The notes under the pieces are model-generated. The model was not told the DNA's origin. It saw only the letters and a list, made by a program, of their open reading frames with translations, and made no database searches. A stretch of DNA of 36,586 nucleotides, taken from contig CAMDQN010000067.1 of NCBI GenBank assembly GCA_945905925.1, forward strand, positions 1-36,586. The letters run 5' to 3'. This document shows positions 32,381-36,586 of the stretch, piece after piece. Origin of the DNA: Singulisphaera sp. GP187. Its GTDB lineage: Bacteria > Planctomycetota > Planctomycetia > Gemmatales > Gemmataceae. Both the position numbers and the translations under genes were made by a program. Each line of letters starts with the position of its first letter. Within the stretch, counting starts at the first letter, position 1.

Positions 32381-32968
32381 GTGCTGCACGTTGCATTGTG
32401 GGAACCAGAGATACCGCCCAACACCGGGAACATCGCGCGACTTTGCGCCGCGACCGGGACGCGCCTCCACCTGATCGGGCGCCTCGGGTTCAGGCTCGAC
32501 GACCGCTCGCTGCGGCGCGCTGGTCTCGACTACTGGCACGCGGTCGATGTGGTGCGGCACGTTACGTTCGAGGACTTCGAGCGCGTGATGGGGGAAGAAC
32601 CTCTCCCCCCAACCCCCTCCCCTAAGAAGGGAGGGGGAGCCGGAGAAGAACCATTTCCTACTTCGTTACTTTCTTGTGCCTTTTCTCCCCCTCCCTTCTT
32701 AGGGGAGGGGGTTGGGGGGAGAGGTTCTTCACGCATCTGGTGCGTGGAGACGCCGAACCAGAAGCCGTACACGCGGGCCGACTTCGCCGATGGCGACTGT
32801 CTGCTGTTCGGCAACGAGTCGAGCGGGTTGCCAGCGTCCGTGCGCGAGCGGTATGCGGAGCAGCTCGTTGGCATCCCGATGCCCACCGGGGCCGTGCGGA
32901 GCCTTAACCTCGCGACCGCCGTCGGCATCGTCCTCTACGACGCACTGCGCCGCCTGCACGGCTGGTAG
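32381..32968 (+). CDS. trmL: tRNA (cytidine(34)-2'-O)-methyltransferase with repeat-encoded insertion
   Basis: A 195-aa SPOUT-fold methyltransferase of the TrmL family, which 2'-O-methylates the wobble nucleotide of tRNA-Leu. Motifs: EIPPNTGNIARLC at the N-terminus (trefoil-knot fold), LLFGNESSGLP, and the final IPMPTGAVRSLNLATAVGIVLYDAL. Normal TrmL is about 155 aa; residues 72-117 are encoded by an in-frame palindromic element and read PLPPTPSPKKGGG...PPPFLGEGVGGRG. They fall in a loop between EDFERV and RIWCVET, outside the knot. Start is GTG at 32381 with GGAGA upstream; the upstream in-frame ATG is unrelated sequence. Confidence 0.93.
   Translation: MLHVALWEPEIPPNTGNIARLCAATGTRLHLIGRLGFRLDDRSLRRAGLDYWHAVDVVRHVTFEDFERVMGEEPLPPTPSPKKGGGAGEEPFPTSLLSCAFSPPPFLGEGVGGRGSSRIWCVETPNQKPYTRADFADGDCLLFGNESSGLPASVRERYAEQLVGIPMPTGAVRSLNLATAVGIVLYDALRRLHGW
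32594..32730. repeat. Palindromic element inside trmL
   Basis: Two perfectly complementary 46-bp arms (32594-32639, 32685-32730) around a 45-bp loop. It is the best-preserved copy in the window, so probably the youngest. The reading frame stays open through both arms and the loop in the trmL frame. Confidence 0.95.
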
Positions 32969-33095
32969 AATCGGAACAGATTCGCCGAATTCTCACGTCA
33001 CTCAAATGTTGTTCGGCGTGACACTTGAGCCGCGAAACGGTTGGATAGGCGGAACAGCAGTTTGACGTGCAGCGCGAGACCGGGCCGAGGTGCGA

Positions 33096-33368
33096 ATGTC
33101 GCAAGCGGTGATTGCGTTTTCAGCAGTCGAAGAACTGGCCGAGTTCGTTCATTCGGTGTTGTGCGACAAGGATGCGCTCGACCCAACCCAGGCACCGCTG
33201 TTCCGCACGCCGCTCAAGCGCGGCGGTCGGGCGTGCGGGCTGGTGTTCCACGTCGAAGGACCGCGATTGTTGCGAACGAGCGCGGTCTGGTCGAGCGACG
33301 ACGGCCGCATCATCTTCTACGATTCGTCCGGGCTGCGCTTTCGGGAAGTGACGCTCTCGGAAAAGTGA
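33096..33368 (+). CDS. Small unrecognised protein
   Basis: A 90-aa soluble protein with no signal peptide or membrane segment. I do not recognise the family. It has a helical start (AVIAFSAVEELAEFVHSVLC), a central basic segment and a beta-rich end (GLVFHVEGPRLLRTSAVWSSDDGRIIFYDSSGLRFREVTL). GAGG five bases before the ATG and consistent codon use support it as real. It lies 127 bases after trmL on the same strand and converges on the thioredoxin-fold gene, with a stem-loop between the stops. The 127-bp gap before it holds no other feature that I can see. Confidence 0.72.
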   Translation: MSQAVIAFSAVEELAEFVHSVLCDKDALDPTQAPLFRTPLKRGGRACGLVFHVEGPRLLRTSAVWSSDDGRIIFYDSSGLRFREVTLSEK

Positions 33369-33440
33369 TGAGTAATGAGTAACAGGCAGAAGACCAGAAG
33401 TGTAAGTGCCTTTGGTCTTCTGCCTTTTACTCATCACTCA
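33365..33440. terminator. Bidirectional stem-loop between converging genes
   Basis: A perfect 13-bp stem AGGCAGAAGACCA (33384-33396) with TGGTCTTCTGCCT (33413-33425), extended by outer TGATGAGTAA/TTACTCATCA. The outer left side has 7-bp units (GTGATGA, GTAATGA, GTAACAG). It overlaps the stop of the 90-aa gene and lies just before the stop of the thioredoxin-fold gene, so it can serve both transcripts. Confidence 0.75.
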
Positions 33441-33444
33441 ACGA

Positions 33445-34059
33445 TCAATCATCCTCTTTCTTGTCCAACTTGATCTTGCATCCGGCCGCAGCCGGTGTCT
33501 CCGCGCTCGTCGCCGGTTTGCCCGCGAGCGCGGCTTTCACCGCGTCCACGACGTACTTCTCTTTCGGTTCGCCGCCCGCCTTGTCGTCGAACGCGCCCAT
33601 GTACATCACCTTCCGGTCCTTCGTTAACACGAAGCACTCGGGCGTGAACATCGCGCCGTACGCGACCGCGATCTTTTGCGAAGGGTCGTACAGGTACGTG
33701 AAGCCGAACTTCTTTTTGGTCGCGCGTTCCTTCATCGCGGGGAGCGCGTCGACCTTGCCGGTGTTCACGTTGATCGCGACGAACCCCACCTTGCTATCCG
33801 CCTTGTTGCACTCGGCCGCGAACGCGATGAGCCGGTCCTCGTAGCCTACCGCCACGATGCAACTGTTGCAGGTGAACACCACGACGAGCACGTCCTTATC
33901 CTTCCAGTCGGCGAAGGAGTGTTTCTTGCCGTCGGTGCCGTCGAGTTTCTCCCACGTCGGGGCGACGTCACCGATGTTGAGCTTCTTGTTGAACTTCCCG
34001 GCACCGGCTGGCGAGGTACACAGCGCGAGAGCAATCGCAGTGAAGAGAAGGACTTTCAT
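33445..34059 (-). CDS. Secreted thioredoxin-fold (AhpC/TSA-type) protein
   Basis: A 204-aa protein with a Sec signal peptide (about 1-20, ending AGA). Its thioredoxin-like domain contains a CxxC-type site, Cys64 and Cys67 in VFTCNSCIVA, followed by a cis-Pro-like region (AMFTPECFVL). It resembles redoxin/TlpA-like proteins that act as periplasmic thiol-disulfide oxidoreductases or peroxiredoxins. The C-terminus has a Cys in AAAGCKIK and a charged tail. Substrate unknown. Its start is 75 bases upstream of the GNAT stop region on the other side of a short palindromic repeat. Confidence 0.88.
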   Translation of the reverse strand: MKVLLFTAIALALCTSPAGAGKFNKKLNIGDVAPTWEKLDGTDGKKHSFADWKDKDVLVVVFTCNSCIVAVGYEDRLIAFAAECNKADSKVGFVAINVNTGKVDALPAMKERATKKKFGFTYLYDPSQKIAVAYGAMFTPECFVLTKDRKVMYMGAFDDKAGGEPKEKYVVDAVKAALAGKPATSAETPAAAGCKIKLDKKEDD

Positions 34060-34080
34060 GCGGATTCTCCTTAGGTTGCG

Positions 34081-34130
34081 AAGAAACCCACCCCCACCCC
34101 TTCAGTGGAGGGGGTTGGGGTAGGTTTCTT
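34081..34130. repeat. Short CT/AG-rich palindrome
   Basis: AAGAAACCCA (34081-34090) pairs with TAGGTTTCTT (34121-34130), and the inside has CCCCCACCCC opposite GGGGGTTGGGG. A compact relative of the larger palindromic element, between the GNAT stop and the thioredoxin-fold start. Confidence 0.65.
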
Positions 34131-34134
34131 CTGC

Positions 34135-35097
34135 TCAAACTTTCTTCAAATACGTGGTGCCGGTGTCCAGGTGTTCGAGCGTCGCGGAACGGCACAGACC
34201 CACGAGCGAGGGGTTGTCGGCCGGCGCGTGAAACTCGCAGATGCCGAAAAATTGATCCTGTAAGAACCGCAGGATCTGCGAGAACAGGAGCTTCGCAAGC
34301 CCCTGCTTCCGCAAATCCTGGCGCACTTGAATGTCAAGGATACCGGCCGACGGGAAGCCCCAGCGCCAGCCGTAGCCCTCCAGTTCCCACACGATCGCGC
34401 GAGCCGCGATGAAGTTGCTCGCGAGCTTATCGACCACCCGGAACTCGACTGGGTCCAGCGTGCCCCACACGCACTCGTGCCACCAACTCGGCACGCCCGC
34501 GGCGCGCATTACCTGCGTTTCGTATCGCCTCCGCAACATGCTGAACCGCGCGTCCGGGATCGACAGCGGTGCGTCGAGCTTCTTCTGGAAGACAAGGGTT
34601 TGCGCCCCCGGTTCGTAACCGAGAGACTTGAAGAACGGGTCCGCGGCCGGGTCCGACGCGAGGAACCCCGGGCAGTTCGTGCCGCCGTACAGACCGAACC
34701 CGAACGGGCAGTAGGGCCACACCGGCCCGGCTCGCAGCGTCGTCGCGCCGCGCTTTGTCAGATACTCTTCGCACTTCTTCACGAGGTCCGCGCCGAGGTG
34801 CTTGCGCCCGAGGTTCGGGCGAACCGCGACCGAGCAGATGACCCCGTGCGAGTGATCCAGCGCGGTGAGCGTCTCGTTCGGCCCGAACCCGGCCAGAGCG
34901 TAGCCCACGATGCGATTGTCCGTGTCGTCGTAGGCAACGATGAGGCCGTCGTGGTCGAAGTACGGTTTGGAGAACACCCACCGCTCGAGAAGCGCCGGCG
35001 TGCGGAGCGGGAAGCTCCCGCGAGCCGTGTGCGACTCGTTCCACACGTCGGCGAGCGCCGGCGGGTCGGTGTTGCGGAAATGACGGAAGGCGATCAC
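34135..35097 (-). CDS. Double-domain GNAT acetyltransferase
   Basis: About 320 aa with two GNAT folds. The N-terminal one (about 1-160) shows IVAYDDTDNRIVGYALAGFG and a coenzyme-A-binding segment VRPNLGRKHLGADLVKKCEEYL. The C-terminal one has VRQDLRKQGLAKLLFSQILRFL. Tandem GNATs often have one active and one degenerate half, as in mycothiol synthase. Substrate unknown. The start is uncertain: GTG at 35097 is given, with a TTG two codons upstream (35103). It is divergent from the PQQ gene, and the 95-bp gap between them holds no feature I can support beyond a possible shared control region. Confidence 0.87.
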   Translation of the reverse strand: MIAFRHFRNTDPPALADVWNESHTARGSFPLRTPALLERWVFSKPYFDHDGLIVAYDDTDNRIVGYALAGFGPNETLTALDHSHGVICSVAVRPNLGRKHLGADLVKKCEEYLTKRGATTLRAGPVWPYCPFGFGLYGGTNCPGFLASDPAADPFFKSLGYEPGAQTLVFQKKLDAPLSIPDARFSMLRRRYETQVMRAAGVPSWWHECVWGTLDPVEFRVVDKLASNFIAARAIVWELEGYGWRWGFPSAGILDIQVRQDLRKQGLAKLLFSQILRFLQDQFFGICEFHAPADNPSLVGLCRSATLEHLDTGTTYLKKV

Positions 35098-35198
35098 GGA
35101 CAAGTCTCGCGGTCCGCCGAGAGAGGAACGGCGGCGGTGGACAGATTACGCAATACTATAGGGGGAACCACGGCCCCGCAAGCCAACGGAATATCCCA

Positions 35199-36428
35199 AT
35201 GTTTCGCTTCGTTTTCTGTCTGTGCCTCACACTCACACCCACACTCACACTTCGCGCAGCCGACTGGCCCCAACTGCACGGCCCGGCGCGCGACGGGCAC
35301 TCCGCCGAAACCAAACTCAACTGGGACTGGCCCAAAGCCGGCCCGCCGGTGGTGTGGAAGATTGACACCGGCTCCGGCTGGGCGAGTCCGGTCGTCAGCG
35401 GTGAGAACCTGATCCTCTTCCACCGCGTCGGGGACGAGGAGATCGTTCTGTGCCTGAACGCGACCACGGGCAAGGAGAAGTGGAAGTTCGCGTACCGCAC
35501 GAAGTACAAGGACGACTTCGGTTTCGACGACGGCCCCCGCGCCACGCCTACCATCGCCGAGGGGAAGGTTCACACGCTGGGCGCCAACGGCGACCTGACC
35601 GCGGTTGACCTCGCGACCGGGAAGAAGGAATGGGCGTGCAATCTGATGGACGACTACCGACCCGCCAAAGGGTTCTTCGGAGTCGCGTGCTCGCCACTCG
35701 TCATGGGTAAACGGGTGCTCGTGAACGTCGGCGCAAAGGGCGCCGGCGTGGTGTGCTTCGACATCGCCGACGGCAAAGCGGTGTGGAAATCGACCGACGA
35801 CGGCCCGAGTTACTCGTCACCCACGGCCGCGGTGATCGACGGGAAGCCGGTCGCGGTGTTCCTCACGCGCGCCGGCTTGCGCGTGCTGGAAGCAGACAGT
35901 GGCAAGTCGCTGTACGACTTCGCGTGGCGCCCGCGCGACAACAATAGTGTGCAGGGCGCCACTCCTTTGGTGTGGGAAAGCGAAATCTTCCTGACCGTGT
36001 CGTACTCGACCGGCGGCGTGCTGCTGAAGGCGAAGAAAGACGGCGAACTCACGGAAATGTGGTCGAACGACAAGTCGCTATCAAGCCAGTACAACACGCC
36101 GGTTCGCGTCGGCGACTACCTTTACGGCACGCACGGCCGCTCGGACCTCGGCGCGGCGCAACTGCGGTGTGTTGCGTGGAAGACCGGCGAAGTGAAGTGG
36201 AGCGAAGCGAAGTTCGGCGTGACGTCGCTGATCGCGGTGGACGGCGGCCTGCTCGCGCTCAACGAAGCCGGCGAACTGGTGCGGTTCGACGCCTCGCCCG
36301 ACGGCTACAAGGAACGCGCCCGCGCGGCGCTGCTCACGAAGCCAACTCGCCCGTCGCCGGCGCTGGCGAACGGCCTGCTCTACGTCCGCGACGGGAAGCA
36401 GTTGGTGTGCCTGAGTTTGAAGAAGTAA
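35199..36428 (+). CDS. Secreted PQQ-type beta-propeller protein
   Basis: A 409-aa protein with a signal peptide (about 1-20) and an outer-wall repeat pattern of PQQ-like beta-propellers: WPQLHGPARDG near the start, then repeating units such as LCLNATTGKEKWKFAY, AVDLATGKKEWA and VCFDIADGKAVWKS. These are abundant in planctomycetes and often called outer membrane protein assembly factor BamB-like. A protein-binding or scaffold role outside the cytoplasm is likely; enzymatic PQQ binding is not shown. The signal peptide has a hexamer-like repeat (TLTPTLTL). The 158 bp after the stop hold no feature that I can see. Confidence 0.9.
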   Translation: MFRFVFCLCLTLTPTLTLRAADWPQLHGPARDGHSAETKLNWDWPKAGPPVVWKIDTGSGWASPVVSGENLILFHRVGDEEIVLCLNATTGKEKWKFAYRTKYKDDFGFDDGPRATPTIAEGKVHTLGANGDLTAVDLATGKKEWACNLMDDYRPAKGFFGVACSPLVMGKRVLVNVGAKGAGVVCFDIADGKAVWKSTDDGPSYSSPTAAVIDGKPVAVFLTRAGLRVLEADSGKSLYDFAWRPRDNNSVQGATPLVWESEIFLTVSYSTGGVLLKAKKDGELTEMWSNDKSLSSQYNTPVRVGDYLYGTHGRSDLGAAQLRCVAWKTGEVKWSEAKFGVTSLIAVDGGLLALNEAGELVRFDASPDGYKERARAALLTKPTRPSPALANGLLYVRDGKQLVCLSLKK

Positions 36429-36586
36429 GAGGAAAAAACGAGACTTCTCGCTGGACGCGACAGGCGTTCGGGGTTTGATGAGGAAGTTTTGGTTGTTTCC
36501 TATGGGCGAAACGCGCAATTTGGGCGACTCGACTCAACGGCGGTTCCCGCGTCCGCGCTGAACGTCTCTCCCGGTCGCAAAACGAC

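Noticed and set aside
1-36586. CRISPR array, prophage, integrase or transposase genes
   Set aside because: No direct repeat/spacer pattern and no such protein family was seen; the palindromic elements are non-coding on their own.

Overview
The window looks like chromosomal DNA from a planctomycete of the Gemmataceae (Gemmata-like). The reasons are high GC, a DUF1559 pseudopilin-type protein (prepilin N-terminus plus C-terminal H-x9-D motif) followed by a small transthyretin-like lipoprotein, a secreted PQQ-type beta-propeller, a FlgI-like/HEAT lipoprotein, and a paired arginine-kinase system (McsA/McsB). This placement is by gene content only. No rRNA, tRNA, CRISPR array, phage or transposase gene was seen.

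Layout. 0.2-2.9 kb: DUF1559 protein, lipoprotein, a small membrane zinc-ribbon protein and an SDR reductase. 2.9-4.5 kb (minus): patatin-like lipoprotein and a 27-residue, highly basic small protein. 4.8-12.9 kb (plus): a type II fatty-acid/polyketide-like locus with hotdog dehydratase 1, FabG ketoreductase, an unusual 130-aa acyl carrier protein, hotdog dehydratase 2, an active-site-less ketosynthase (chain-length-factor-like), an intact ketosynthase, an alpha/beta hydrolase and a GH3-family acyl-adenylating enzyme. 12.9-14.1 kb: M20-type peptidase. 14.2-17.5 kb (minus): pepP-accB-accC. 17.6-18.2 kb: PH-domain-like membrane protein. 18.3-27.0 kb (minus): SMC, FlgI-like/HEAT lipoprotein, VanZ-like protein, McsB and two tandem McsA paralogues. 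27.3-29.2 kb: large membrane protein. 29.3-32.2 kb (minus): VOC protein and FtsK. 32.4-33.4 kb (plus): TrmL-type tRNA methyltransferase and a small conserved-looking protein. 33.4-35.1 kb (minus): thioredoxin-fold protein and a double-GNAT protein. 35.2-36.4 kb: PQQ propeller protein.

The most distinctive system is the 4.8-12.9 kb locus. Both the ketosynthases and the dehydratases come as pairs in which one member has lost a catalytic residue (KS Cys to Asp and His to Asn; DH Glu to Gln). There is a ketoreductase but no enoyl reductase, and there is a possible release hydrolase and an amide-forming GH3 enzyme. This resembles a highly reducing type II PKS making an unsaturated acyl chain, perhaps amino-acid conjugated; the product is inference.

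The second striking theme is repeats. A palindromic element with arms of up to 46 bp occurs in six forms. Three lie in frame inside genes (SMC hinge, TrmL, and the extreme N-terminus of the VanZ-like protein), each adding a Pro/Gly-rich peptide. A different class, intergenic stem-loops built from 7-bp words with a different word at most loci, fills several gaps between genes.
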